A DNA stretch of 49,860 nucleotides, from positions 1 to 49,860 of the forward strand of contig JAIOPJ010000030.1 in the NCBI GenBank assembly GCA_021413975.1. The letters are read 5' to 3'. The DNA is from Gemmatimonadota bacterium. Lineage in GTDB: Bacteria; Gemmatimonadota; Gemmatimonadetes; Gemmatimonadales; Gemmatimonadaceae. A program made the translations under genes and the position numbers. Position 1 is the first letter of the stretch, and each line of letters starts with the position of its first letter. The notes under the pieces are model-generated. The model had not been told where the DNA came from, made no database searches, and was given only the letters and a program-made list of their open reading frames with translations. This document shows positions 36,846-46,432 of this stretch, in pieces.

Positions 36846-36978
36846 CGGTCCCGTCCCCGACCCCGGACGAGTACGGACCGGCGGCGGGCCTCCCGCGTTT
36901 GCGCTCCGCGCTCGGGCGTCGGATACTTCCCGTGTCGCGACTGAGTTCACGATCCTGACTTCTTCCCGGAGAGGCCGC

Positions 36979-38481
36979 ATGGCCGATCGCTCGCCCGCCG
37001 CACCAGACGCTCTGCCGCAATTCAAACAGGTGCTCGGCCATCCCGCGCCGCTCTGGATGCTCTTCATGTCCGAGTTCTGGGAGCGCTTCGCGTTCTACGG
37101 GATCCGCTGGGCGCTGGTGCTCTACATCGTCGATCAATTCCACGGCGGCGCGGCCAGTGGCCAGGCCGACGCGAACCTCACCTACGGGTCGTACCTGGCC
37201 CTCGTGTACGCCGGCGCGATCTTCGGCGGCTACGTCGCCGACAAGGTGATCGGCTACCAGCGCGCGATCCTCACCGGCGCCGTCTTCATGGCGTGCGGCC
37301 TCTTCATGATCTCGCTGCCGGACCCGAACCTGTTCAAGCTCGGCCTCGCCACCATCGTGGTGGGCAACGGGATGTTCAAGCCGAACATCTCGACGATCGT
37401 CGGCCGGCTCTATGCGGCCGGCGACGAGCGGCGGGACAGCGGCTTCACGATCTTCTACATGGGCATCAACTCCGGCGCCTTCGTCGCCCCGCTCCTCACG
37501 GGGTGGCTGGCGAACGCGGTGTTCGGCACCGAAGCGATGCCCGCCTACAAGGTCGTGTTCATCGCCGCCGGCTTCGGCATGCTCGTGAGCACGGTCTGGT
37601 TCTACATCGGGCGCCGGCAGCTCGCCGGCATCGGCTCGGCACCGCCCGAGGCGCAGAGCATGGCGCGCGTGGCCTATGTGGTCGTCGGCGCGCTGCTCGC
37701 GATCCCGGTCGTGTACTTCCTCCTCGCCGTGGGCGCCCAGGTGCTGCAGTCGGTGCTCACCGTGATGTTCCTCGCGCTCGCGGTGATGCTCATGCTCGAG
37801 GGCATCCGCGACGGCAAGGTGGCGCGCGACAAGACGATCGCCATGCTGATCATCTTCACCTTCAACATCCTGTTCTGGATGTTCTTCGAGCAGGCCGGCA
37901 GCTCGTTCACGTTCCTCGCCGACCAGATCGTGGACCGTGACCTCGGCGGGTTCATCTTCCCGACCGGCTGGTTCCAGAGCGTCAACTCCGTGGCCATCAT
38001 CGCGCTGGCCCCGGTGATCGCGTGGATCTGGGTCTGGATGGCCCGCAAGGGCATCAATCCGAGCATCCCGCGGAAGTTCGGGCTCGGCCTCCTCTTCAAC
38101 GGCCTCGCGTTCCTGCTGCTGATGTTCGCCCTCACGAGCCTCCTCGGCGCCGACAACAAGATCCCCTTCTGGACGCTCGTCGCCGTCTACTTCATCCAGT
38201 CGGTCGGCGAACTCTGCCTCTCGCCGATCGGCCTCTCGATGGTGACCAAGCTGGCACCGGTGCGGCTCGTCGGATTCGGCATGGGCGGATGGTTCCTCTC
38301 CACCGGCATCGGCAACAACCTGTCGGGGATCTTCGCCAGTGCGGTGAGCGGCGAGACCGGCATGTCGACCACGTCGGCGCTCAGCGGCTACACCTTCGGG
38401 TTCTGGGCGCTGCTCGCCGCCGGGCTGGTGCTCTTCGTCGCGGCCCCGCAGATCAACAAGCTGTTGCACGGGGTGAAGTAA
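36979..38481 (+). CDS. POT/PTR2-family peptide transporter
   Basis: A 500-residue polytopic membrane protein, a proton-coupled oligopeptide symporter (MFS). The N-terminal signature ERFAFYGIRWALVLYIVDQF matches the E-x-F-x-x-Y-G motif of the family, followed by IFGGYVADKVIGYQRAI (the A-motif loop) and FYMGINSGAFVAPLLTGW (PTR2 motif). At least twelve hydrophobic helices are evident. It imports di- and tripeptides. ATG 36979 has GGAGAGG upstream. Ends in a strong hairpin terminator. Confidence 0.92.
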   Translation: MADRSPAAPDALPQFKQVLGHPAPLWMLFMSEFWERFAFYGIRWALVLYIVDQFHGGAASGQADANLTYGSYLALVYAGAIFGGYVADKVIGYQRAILTGAVFMACGLFMISLPDPNLFKLGLATIVVGNGMFKPNISTIVGRLYAAGDERRDSGFTIFYMGINSGAFVAPLLTGWLANAVFGTEAMPAYKVVFIAAGFGMLVSTVWFYIGRRQLAGIGSAPPEAQSMARVAYVVVGALLAIPVVYFLLAVGAQVLQSVLTVMFLALAVMLMLEGIRDGKVARDKTIAMLIIFTFNILFWMFFEQAGSSFTFLADQIVDRDLGGFIFPTGWFQSVNSVAIIALAPVIAWIWVWMARKGINPSIPRKFGLGLLFNGLAFLLLMFALTSLLGADNKIPFWTLVAVYFIQSVGELCLSPIGLSMVTKLAPVRLVGFGMGGWFLSTGIGNNLSGIFASAVSGETGMSTTSALSGYTFGFWALLAAGLVLFVAAPQINKLLHGVK

Positions 38482-38502
38482 CGGCCGCACCGCTGCACCT
38501 GC

Positions 38503-38543
38503 GAACGAGAACGGCGACCCGTCATGGGTCGCCGTTCTCGTTC
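38503..38543 (+). terminator. Hairpin terminator after peptide transporter
   Basis: An exact 18-bp stem, GAACGAGAACGGCGACCC at 38503-38520 and its complement at 38526-38543, with loop GTCAT. There is no long T-run. It lies between convergent genes and could serve both. Confidence 0.8.
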
Positions 38544-38571
38544 CATGCGATGACTGCGGCCGCAGCGCCCG

Positions 38572-39135
38572 CTACTCGCGCCCCATCTTCTTCTTCAGCG
38601 CCTCGAGCGCCGCATCCGCGCCGGCATCCCGGTCCGCCCGCTGACGCGCGCGCGCGAGGCCGTCGAGCTCCGAGCGGAGCGGCGCGTCGTTCGGCAGGCC
38701 GAGCTCCTCGTCGGTCGGGCCGCGCGAGGCGGCGTTGAGCCCCGCCCCGGCGCCGGCATTGGCCTTCTTGAGTTGCGCGACCATCTCGTCGTAGTCGCGT
38801 TCGGCGAGGCCGAACTCCGCTTCCTGCGCCTCGAGCTTCCGCTCGAGCACCGCGAGCCGCTCGGCGAACTGCGCCTCGAACTTCGCGGCCACGGCGACCG
38901 TCTCGGCGTCGTTGATCCCCTCGGCCAACGTGCGCCGGCGCGTCGCCGTCGCGAGCTGTTCGCGCTCCGCCGCCACCCGACGGCGCGTGATCTCCACGCC
39001 CTCGCGGAGGTCCTCCACGCCCAGCTTGGCCAGCGTGAGCGCCTGCTTCATGTCCATGATCACGGCGCGGCGATCGGCAGGCGCGACGCGGCCACCGAGC
39101 AGGTCGCCGATCGTCGCGCGGAGGGATTCGAACAC
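38572..39135 (-). CDS. PspA-like coiled-coil protein
   Basis: A 187-residue protein dominated by long charged helices (residues ~25-115, e.g. ALTLAKLGVEDLREGVEITR and RLAVLERKLEAQEAEFGLAE). The N-terminus MFESLRATIGDLLGGRV recalls the membrane-touching helix of PspA/IM30, which helps keep membrane integrity, but it lacks the full length (~220) and I see no firm motif. The C-terminal part is Gly/Ala-rich and probably disordered. Function uncertain. Confidence 0.55.
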   Translation of the reverse strand: MFESLRATIGDLLGGRVAPADRRAVIMDMKQALTLAKLGVEDLREGVEITRRRVAAEREQLATATRRRTLAEGINDAETVAVAAKFEAQFAERLAVLERKLEAQEAEFGLAERDYDEMVAQLKKANAGAGAGLNAASRGPTDEELGLPNDAPLRSELDGLARARQRADRDAGADAALEALKKKMGRE

Positions 39136-39168
39136 CTGTGGAGCTCCGGTGACGGGTACCCGCCGAAT

Positions 39169-39900
39169 CTACTCGGCGTGCCGCCAGCGCGCCTCGTCCT
39201 TCACCTGGCGCATGAGGCGCTCGGGCGAATGCCGGTGGGGGAACAGCAGCGTGTCGCTCAGCCGGTTGAGCGCGATCCGCAGCACCGGGAAGCGCTCCGC
39301 GACGTGAGTGAAGAGCAGCGCGAGGCCCTGCTCGTCCGCCAGCCGATGCTTCGCCGCGAGCGCGAAGCCGCGACGGCCCAGCCGCTCGAAGTACTCCAGG
39401 TCGGGACCGCCGCGCCGCCAGCGCCGGTGCTCGATCCGGTCGGGGAAGAGCCCGCTCATCCAGAGCGCGTAGTTGCCGAGGTGCGCCTGCACCAGGAACG
39501 CCCGTCGCGGGTCCGGCCCTTCGGCCGCGCCCAGGAGGGAGGCGAGCGTGTCGAACGTCTCGTCGTCGGTGTCGGCCACGCGCTCGGCGCGATCGCGGAG
39601 ACCGAAATGCAGGAGGATCGACGCCGCATAGTCGGCGAGCATGCGCTCGTGCTCACCCGAGCGCAGCAAGGCCTGCCGGACCGTCACGTAGGCGAAGAGC
39701 GGGAGCGAGGCATGCGCACCGCGCGGCGTCCCGAGGAGCCCTTCGTGCAGCGCCGGATCGTCGAGCAGCGGGTCGAGCCCCTGCTCGTGCAGCGTCCGCT
39801 CGCCGCGCTCGCGGGCCTCGGTGCCCTGCTGGGAGATCAGGGCCAGTGCGAGGGCCACATCCTCCCGGGTCAACTTGGAACGGACATCGGCGACGATCAC
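39169..39900 (-). CDS. Conserved hypothetical protein
   Basis: A 243-residue soluble helical protein without recognisable motifs. It contains Asp/Glu-rich helices (TREDVALALALISQQGTEAR, ASILLHFGLRDRAERVADTD) and a His/Arg-rich C-terminus. There is no signal peptide or transmembrane helix. It precedes the coiled-coil gene on the same strand by 33 bp, so the two are probably co-transcribed, and diverges from the glycosyltransferase gene by 41 bp. Confidence 0.55.
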   Translation of the reverse strand: MIVADVRSKLTREDVALALALISQQGTEARERGERTLHEQGLDPLLDDPALHEGLLGTPRGAHASLPLFAYVTVRQALLRSGEHERMLADYAASILLHFGLRDRAERVADTDDETFDTLASLLGAAEGPDPRRAFLVQAHLGNYALWMSGLFPDRIEHRRWRRGGPDLEYFERLGRRGFALAAKHRLADEQGLALLFTHVAERFPVLRIALNRLSDTLLFPHRHSPERLMRQVKDEARWRHAE

Positions 39901-39941
39901 CTTGTCTTCCTCCAGTCGAATGGCGCGCTACTATACCGCGC

Positions 39942-41051
39942 GTGACCTCTCCCTCCACACCCGCCAGCGCGCGCCGGGTTCCGAAGCACCTGCGCGTCCT
40001 GCATGTCGACGCCGCCCGACACTGGCGCGGTGGGGAACGACAGCTCCTGCTCCTCGCGGCCGGCCTGCGCGAGCGCGGCGCCGAACCACTCGTCGCGGCG
40101 CGGCCCGGCACGCCGCTGCTGCAACGGCTCAAGGCCGAGGGGATCGCCACCGCCGCCTTCGCCATGCGCAGCGACATCGACCTCCTTGCGGTGCGACGAC
40201 TCAGGCGACTCATCGCCACCTGGCGCCCCGACCTCGTCCACGCGCACGACCGCCGTGGTCATGCGCTCGCCCTCGCCGCACTCGTCGGGAGGCGTGGCGC
40301 CGTCCCCCTCATGGTCACCTGTCGGCTCGTCGCGCGCCCGCGCGGACTCATCCGCTTCGGACCGCGCGTGGCGCGCTTCATCGCGATCTCGGCCGCGGTA
40401 CGCGACGCGCTCATCGGCGGAGGGATCGCCGCCGACCGCATCACCGTGGCCTATCCCGGAGTATCGGCCGCGCGCCCGGAAAGCCCGCGCGACTGGCGCC
40501 GCGAATGCGGTTGGGCTCCGGGGACCTTGCTCGCCGGCGTCGTCGGGCCCCTCACGAACGACCACGCGAGCGCGCGCCTCGCGACACTCATGGCCTGCAT
40601 CCCGCGCGACATCGCCGAGCGGATGGCGCTGGTCATCCTCGGCGGCCATGCGAGCGGCCACGGCGGGATCGGCGGGGTCCGCGCGTTCCGGGCCGGCTTC
40701 GTGCACGACGTGCCGCACGCCCTCGCCGGGCTCGACCTCCTCCTGCACCCCGGGGGCGCCGAGGGACTCGGCACCGCGGTGATCGAGGCCATGGCGCTCG
40801 GCGTCCCGACCGTCGCGGTCGCGGCCGGCGGGCTCGGCGAGATCATCGAGGACGGCCGCAATGGGCTGCTCTTCGCTCCCGACGACGACCCGTCGTTCGC
40901 GGCGGGAGTCTCCCGCCTCGTGGCGGACGAGCCTCGCCGGCTCGCGCTCGGCGCGGCCGGCCCGGAGCGCGCGCGGAGCTTCGGGCCCGACCGCATGGTC
41001 GAGTCCGTACTGACCGCCTACCGTGACTTGGTGGAGCGTTCCAAGGTCTAG
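39942..41051 (+). CDS. GT4-type glycosyltransferase
   Basis: A 369-residue GT-B retaining glycosyltransferase. The N-terminal lobe starts LRVLHVDAARHWRGGERQLL (the Gly-Gly donor/acceptor loop) and has PDLVHAHDRRG. The C-terminal donor-binding lobe carries GGAEGLGTAVIEAMALGVPT, with the Glu-x7-Glu motif that binds the nucleotide sugar, then GGLGEIIEDGRNG. It probably builds cell-surface polysaccharide or lipid-linked sugar. GTG 39942 is preferred over an earlier in-frame ATG at 39846 that overlaps the divergent gene. Followed by a GT2 gene. Confidence 0.85.
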   Translation: MTSPSTPASARRVPKHLRVLHVDAARHWRGGERQLLLLAAGLRERGAEPLVAARPGTPLLQRLKAEGIATAAFAMRSDIDLLAVRRLRRLIATWRPDLVHAHDRRGHALALAALVGRRGAVPLMVTCRLVARPRGLIRFGPRVARFIAISAAVRDALIGGGIAADRITVAYPGVSAARPESPRDWRRECGWAPGTLLAGVVGPLTNDHASARLATLMACIPRDIAERMALVILGGHASGHGGIGGVRAFRAGFVHDVPHALAGLDLLLHPGGAEGLGTAVIEAMALGVPTVAVAAGGLGEIIEDGRNGLLFAPDDDPSFAAGVSRLVADEPRRLALGAAGPERARSFGPDRMVESVLTAYRDLVERSKV

Positions 41052-41101
41052 CGGGATATATCGCTGTGGTCCCTGGTAGCGTCTCCGTCTAGCTTTCCAC
41101 T

Positions 41102-41869
41102 GTGCTCTATATCTGCATCCCGACCTTCGACGAGGCCCCGACCGTGGGCGTCCTCCTGTGGCGCATCCGCAAGGTGTTCCAGGAGTACACGCGCGAGTAC
41201 GAGATCCTCGTGTACGACGACGCTAGCACCGACGCCACACGCGAAGTGCTCGAGCCGTACACCAAGGCCATGCCGTTGACGGTGATCGGCGGACGCACGC
41301 GCGTGGGCTACGCGCGCGCCGTCGACGCGCTCCTGCGCGAGGCCTCCAACCGCACGAAGTATCCGCGCCGTGATGCGGTGGTCCTCCTCCAGGCCGACTT
41401 CACCGACCAGCCGGAGGGGATCCCCGAGCTCGTGAAACGGTTCGAGGGCGGCGCGGACGTCGTGGTCGCCGAGCGCGAAGTGCCCGACGAAGCGCCGGAA
41501 TCGGTGCGCAAGCTCCATCGGCTCGTCTCCTGGCTCCCGAAGCTCTGGCCGATCCGCCACGCGGTCACGGTGGCCGGCGTGAAGGATCCGTTCGGTTCGT
41601 TCCGTCTCATGCGGATCGCCGTCGTGCGCGACCTGCTCAAGAAGGCGGGAGACCTGCCGGTGACGCAGGCGGCGGAGCCCTGGCAGGCGAACCTGGACTA
41701 CCTGCACGCCGCGGCCGCGGAGGCGCGTCGCGTCGAGACCGTGTCGCTGCCGTTGCGCTTCGACGTGCGGTCGCGTGCGACGCGTCGCGATCCCTGGCCG
41801 GACACCTGGGCCCTCGTACGCGCCGGCTGGGCGGCGCGAGGACGCGCGCGCACCCGACCGGTCGCGTGA
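41102..41869 (+). CDS. GT2-type glycosyltransferase
   Basis: A 255-residue GT-A family 2 enzyme. The start MLYICIPTFDEAPTVGVLL is the classic nucleotide-sugar-binding strand; VYDDASTDATREVL and the DXD-equivalent LLQADFTDQPEGI follow. No transmembrane helices are seen, so it may be a dolichol-phosphate mannosyltransferase-like single-domain enzyme acting at the membrane surface. Start GTG 41102. Its stop overlaps the next GTG by 4 nt (41866-41869). Confidence 0.85.
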   Translation: MLYICIPTFDEAPTVGVLLWRIRKVFQEYTREYEILVYDDASTDATREVLEPYTKAMPLTVIGGRTRVGYARAVDALLREASNRTKYPRRDAVVLLQADFTDQPEGIPELVKRFEGGADVVVAEREVPDEAPESVRKLHRLVSWLPKLWPIRHAVTVAGVKDPFGSFRLMRIAVVRDLLKKAGDLPVTQAAEPWQANLDYLHAAAAEARRVETVSLPLRFDVRSRATRRDPWPDTWALVRAGWAARGRARTRPVA

Positions 41870-42654
41870 ACCGGCGCGTGACGACCCTGCTCTCCGTCGT
41901 CGCGGTGTCCAGCGCGCTCGCGCTGCCCGCCACGGCGCAGGAGACGGTGTCGCCGACGGGCCGCGCACCCGTGCCGTTCCTCGTCGGAGAGAACCTCACC
42001 TACGACGTGCGCTTCGGCGCGATCAAGGTGGGCACGGCGCGCATGCGCGTGATGGGGATCGAGTCCATCCGCGACCGGCCCGCCTGGCATGTGCTCTTCA
42101 CGTTGAGCGGCGGGACGATCTTCTACCGCGTCGACGACGTCTACGAGAGCTGGATGGACGTCAACACGCTCAACTCGCTGCGGTACTCGCAGAACCTCCG
42201 CGGGTCGAGCGAACGGCAGCGCCTCTACGAGATCTTCCCCGAGCGTTCGGTCTTCAACGAGGTCTTCAAGAAGAACCGCGAGATGCCCTCGGTCGCCGAA
42301 CCGCTCGACGACGGGTCATTCCTGTTCTTCATCAGGACCGTGCCGCTCGAAGTGGGCCGGACGTACGAGTTCAACCGGTACTTCAAGCCCGACCGCAATC
42401 CGGTGACGATCCGCGTGCTGCGCCGCGAGCGCGTGCGGGTGCCCGCGGGTGCCTTCGACGCGATCGTCATCCAGCCGATCATCAAGACCTCCGGCATCTT
42501 CTCCGAGGGGGGGGCCGCCGAGATCTGGCTCACCGACGACGACAAGCGGATGATGCTGCAGATGAAGTCGCGCCTCTCGTTCGGCTCGCTCAATCTCTAC
42601 CTGCGCTCGTACCGCTGGGCCACCGACTCCATTCCACCGGGTGCGATACCATGA
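41866..42654 (+). CDS. DUF3108-like exported protein
   Basis: A 262-residue protein with an N-terminal signal peptide (TTLLSVVAVSSALALPATAQ). The mature part is beta-rich: GENLTYDVRFGAIKVGTARM, then FKPDRNPVTIRVLRRERVRVP and IWLTDDDKRMMLQMKS, matching the DUF3108 family of envelope proteins, which are beta-sandwiches related to lipid-binding folds. Function unknown. It overlaps both neighbours (GTGA upstream, ATGA downstream), so it belongs to the glycosyltransferase operon and may act on the same surface product. Confidence 0.75.
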   Translation: MNRRVTTLLSVVAVSSALALPATAQETVSPTGRAPVPFLVGENLTYDVRFGAIKVGTARMRVMGIESIRDRPAWHVLFTLSGGTIFYRVDDVYESWMDVNTLNSLRYSQNLRGSSERQRLYEIFPERSVFNEVFKKNREMPSVAEPLDDGSFLFFIRTVPLEVGRTYEFNRYFKPDRNPVTIRVLRRERVRVPAGAFDAIVIQPIIKTSGIFSEGGAAEIWLTDDDKRMMLQMKSRLSFGSLNLYLRSYRWATDSIPPGAIP

Positions 42655-43622
42655 GCCAGGATCGCCGAGTGCCGCGCGAGGTCGAACACGCGCGCGTGAG
42701 GACGGTGCCGATCGCCGTGCGCCCCAACAAGGTGCGCGCCGAGGAATTCGCCACGCCGCCCGGTGCCGACCGCTCCTTCGCCGGCTTCATGAAGTCGCTG
42801 CCGGACGCACTCAAGGCGCAGGATTTCCGGAAGGTCGTGGACGCCGTCGTGCGTGCCGCCACCCGCAAGCGCGGCGTGATCGTGATGCTGGGCGGGCATG
42901 TCGTGAAGACCGGCATCGGACCCATCCTCGTGGACCTCATGAAGCGCGGCGTCATCACGCATCTCGCCATGAACGGTTCGGCGGCGATCCACGACTACGA
43001 GATCGCCCGCTTCGGCGGCACCTCCGAGGACGTGGCGGCCGGCCTCAAGGACGGCACGTTCGGGATGGCGGAGGAGACGGGACGCGGGCTCAACGAGGCG
43101 TTCGTGGCCGGCCAGACCCACGGCTGGGGCATGGGGGAGTCGGTCGCGCGCGCGCTCGAGGGATCCAGCGCCCTCGCGCATGCCGAACATTCGATCGTCC
43201 TCGCCGCATACCGGCACTGGATCCCCGTCACGGTGCACGCCGCCCTGGGCGCCGAGATCATCCATCAGCATCCCGCGGCGAACGGTGCCGCGATCGGCGA
43301 CACGAGCCACCGCGACTTCCGTCGCCTCGCCGCCAGCTGCGACGACCTCCACCAGGGGGGCGTGGTGCTCAACCTGGGGAGCGCGGTCATCATGCCCGAG
43401 GTCTTCCTCAAGGCGCTCACGGTCGCGCGCAACGTGAACGGCGGGAAGCCGACCGACTTCACGACCGCGGACTTCGACATGCAGCGGCACTACCGGCCGA
43501 CAGTGAACGTGGTGCAGCGGCCCGTGCTGGCCGGCGGAGAGGGGTTCGCGATCACCGGGCACCACGAGCTGATGATCCCGCTGCTGGGCTGGGCGGTGGC
43601 CGAGGCGCTCGACTCGCGCTGA
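42651..43622 (+). CDS. Conserved protein, possible deoxyhypusine synthase-like fold
   Basis: A 323-residue soluble protein. Conserved-looking stretches include VIVMLGGHVVKTGIGPILVD, ITHLAMNGSAAIHDYEIARF, AEIIHQHPAANGAAIGDTSH and LNLGSAVIMPEVFLKAL, which suggest a Rossmann-like nucleotide-binding core with several conserved His. Related bacterial proteins are sometimes placed with the deoxyhypusine synthase fold, but the DHS active-site lysine motif is not apparent, so I do not assign a reaction. It is translationally coupled (ATGA) to the DUF3108 gene and ends the operon. Confidence 0.6.
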   Translation: MSQDRRVPREVEHARVRTVPIAVRPNKVRAEEFATPPGADRSFAGFMKSLPDALKAQDFRKVVDAVVRAATRKRGVIVMLGGHVVKTGIGPILVDLMKRGVITHLAMNGSAAIHDYEIARFGGTSEDVAAGLKDGTFGMAEETGRGLNEAFVAGQTHGWGMGESVARALEGSSALAHAEHSIVLAAYRHWIPVTVHAALGAEIIHQHPAANGAAIGDTSHRDFRRLAASCDDLHQGGVVLNLGSAVIMPEVFLKALTVARNVNGGKPTDFTTADFDMQRHYRPTVNVVQRPVLAGGEGFAITGHHELMIPLLGWAVAEALDSR

Positions 43623-43712
43623 CTCGGCGCGGGTGCCCGGCGCGGGTGACGAACCCGACGAGCTCGGCACCCGCGTACTCGGGGCCTGCGAGCGGAGAAA
43701 CCGGAAGCGGCG

Positions 43713-43730
43713 CCCCCCCCCCCCCGGGGG
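43713..43730. repeat. 13-C homopolymer followed by five G
   Basis: Thirteen consecutive C (43713-43725) and then GGGGG (43726-43730). It lies in a 171-bp gap between convergent genes. The tract is much longer than any other homopolymer in the window and is a likely site of slippage or sequencing error. Confidence 0.9.
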
Positions 43731-43793
43731 CGGTCGCGGGCACAGGCGCCTGGGGCCGGTCCTCCGGCCTCGCGCTTCCTATCCGTCCCCGCG

Positions 43794-44012
43794 TCACTTC
43801 CCGCCGAACTTGTCCCGCAGTTCCTTGGCCGTGTCGGGCGCGAAGATCTTCAGCACCACGTAGACGACGAGACCGAGGAGCAGCACCGGGATCGCCATGC
43901 CGATCAGAGCGAAGAGAAGCCCGAAGAGGCCGCCGAGGATCCCGAAGGAGATCTTCAGGAGGAAGAGTCCGGCGAGCGCGATGAGGCCGATCATGAAGAC
44001 GGTGCGGAGCAT
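43794..44012 (-). CDS. Small two-helix membrane protein
   Basis: A 72-residue protein: two hydrophobic segments, VFMIGLIALAGLFLLKIS and a longer GLFGLLFALIGMAIPVLLLG with following LVVYVVLKIF, and a charged tail DTAKELRDKFGGK. There is no recognisable family. ATG 44012 is the first start after a long non-coding stretch. Its upstream region holds copy C of the palindromic element, so its promoter may lie within or beyond that element. Confidence 0.6.
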   Translation of the reverse strand: MLRTVFMIGLIALAGLFLLKISFGILGGLFGLLFALIGMAIPVLLLGLVVYVVLKIFAPDTAKELRDKFGGK

Positions 44013-44098
44013 GGTGTCCCTGAGGGAGGAGTTGCCTTCATTACGCACCAGTGGGCCGCTTGGTTTCGGGGGTGCCCGGGCGGACGGGGGGCCGACCG

Positions 44099-44307
44099 CG
44101 ACTGCATTCACCACAGGGGCACCGAGGACACAGGGAACGGCGACTGCGAGGCAGGCTCGCCGATGGAGGTGACGGGGACCGGAGACCGCGGCGTCCCGGT
44201 CGAGCACGCCTCGAGAGGAACGACCGCTCACGAGGGCACGCGGCGGACGAAGGCCGTCTTGTAGTTCCCTGTGTCCTCGGTGCCCCTGTGGTGATGGCCG
44301 TTCGCGG
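44099..44307. repeat. Family 1 palindromic element, copy C (perfect 30-bp arms)
   Basis: The left flank CGACTGC is at 44099-44105. The arms at 44109-44138 and 44264-44293 are exact complements over 30 bp, with a 125-bp loop; the right flank is GCCGTTCGCGG. Both arms carry ACAGGGGC, where copies A and B read ACCGAGGC. It lies in the 451-bp divergent gap (44013-44463) upstream of lipA, where no other gene is seen. Confidence 0.92.
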
Positions 44308-44353
44308 AGACCGCAGAGGCAGAACGACGACCAAGCGCACCGATCTCGGGTAA

Positions 44354-44382
44354 CTGACAAAACACAGTAAAGATGGTTATGC
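44354..44382 (+). promoter_or_regulatory. Candidate promoter for the lipA-pdh genes
   Basis: CTGACA at 44354-44359, a 17-nt spacer, and TTATGC at 44377-44382, in an unusually AT-rich patch ~80 bp upstream of the lipA ATG. Good spacing, moderate hexamers. Confidence 0.4.
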
Positions 44383-44463
44383 CACCTACCCCTACCCACC
44401 GCCCCCGCGTATCCTCCATCCCGAACCATGCGGCGCCTCCCCCCAACGGGCACGGACACAGAG

Positions 44464-45372
44464 ATGGCTGAGGTCCTCTACCAGATCATGGGCCGGCACC
44501 GCGCCGAACCCCTCCCCGAGCGCAAGCCGTCCTGGCTCAAGGTCAAGGCGCCCGGCGGGTCGAACTACCTCCATCTGAAGCAGCTGATGAAGGAACTCGA
44601 CCTCCATACGGTCTGCGAGGAGGCGCACTGCCCGAATGTCGGCGAGTGCTGGGAACATGGCACCGCGACCTTCATGATCCTCGGCGACGTCTGCACGCGG
44701 AACTGCGCCTACTGCGCCGTCGCGCACGGCCGCCCCCCCAAGTTCGACCCCGCCGAACCGAGCCGCGTCGCCGAAGCGGCGAAGAAGATGAACCTCCGCC
44801 ACCTCGTCATCACGAGCGTGGACCGCGACGACCTCCCCGACTTCGGCGCCTGGGCCTTCGCCGAGGTGATCCGACAGGTGCACGAGGCCGTCCCCGGCTG
44901 CTCGGTCGAGGTGCTCGTCCCCGACTTCCAGGGCAACGAGGACGCCATCCGCGCCGTGCTCGAGGCGCGCCCCGAGATCTACAACCACAACACCGAGACC
45001 GTCCCGCGCCTCTACAAGAAGGCACGGCCCGGCGGCCGCTACGAGCGCGTGCTCGAGATCTTCCGCTTCGCCAAGAGCGTCGCGCCGGAGATCCCGACCA
45101 AGACGGGCATCATCCTCGGCATGGGCGAGACCAACGAGGAGGTCCTCAAGACCATGCGCGAGCTGCGCGAGGTCGACGTCGACATCCTCACCCTCGGCCA
45201 GTACCTGCGCCCCTCCGACGACCACATCGCGCTCGACCGCTACGTCACGCCCGACGAGTTCGCGATGTTCCGCACCGAAGGCATGGCCATGGGCTTCAGG
45301 CACGTCGAGTCCGGGCCGCTCGTCCGTTCGTCCTACCACGCGTGGGAGCAGGTGCAGGCCGCAGGCGTCTGA
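44464..45372 (+). CDS. lipA: Lipoyl synthase
   Basis: A 302-residue radical-SAM enzyme that inserts two sulfurs into octanoyl groups on GcvH and E2 proteins. Both iron-sulfur sites are visible: the auxiliary cluster CEEAHCPNVGEC and the radical-SAM CTRNCAYC (C-x3-C-x2-C); the C-terminal Arg-Ser-Ser-Tyr (LVRSSYHA) is the auxiliary-cluster serine. ATG 44464 gives normal length; an in-frame ATG at 44428 would add 12 residues. pdhA follows after 33 bp, so lipoate maturation is coupled to pyruvate dehydrogenase expression. Confidence 0.94.
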   Translation: MAEVLYQIMGRHRAEPLPERKPSWLKVKAPGGSNYLHLKQLMKELDLHTVCEEAHCPNVGECWEHGTATFMILGDVCTRNCAYCAVAHGRPPKFDPAEPSRVAEAAKKMNLRHLVITSVDRDDLPDFGAWAFAEVIRQVHEAVPGCSVEVLVPDFQGNEDAIRAVLEARPEIYNHNTETVPRLYKKARPGGRYERVLEIFRFAKSVAPEIPTKTGIILGMGETNEEVLKTMRELREVDVDILTLGQYLRPSDDHIALDRYVTPDEFAMFRTEGMAMGFRHVESGPLVRSSYHAWEQVQAAGV

Positions 45373-45405
45373 CCCGACTCTCCCACCGCACCCCGCCCCG
45401 CACAC

Positions 45406-46419
<1,014 letters not shown>

Positions 46420-46432
46420 CCGAGAACACCAT

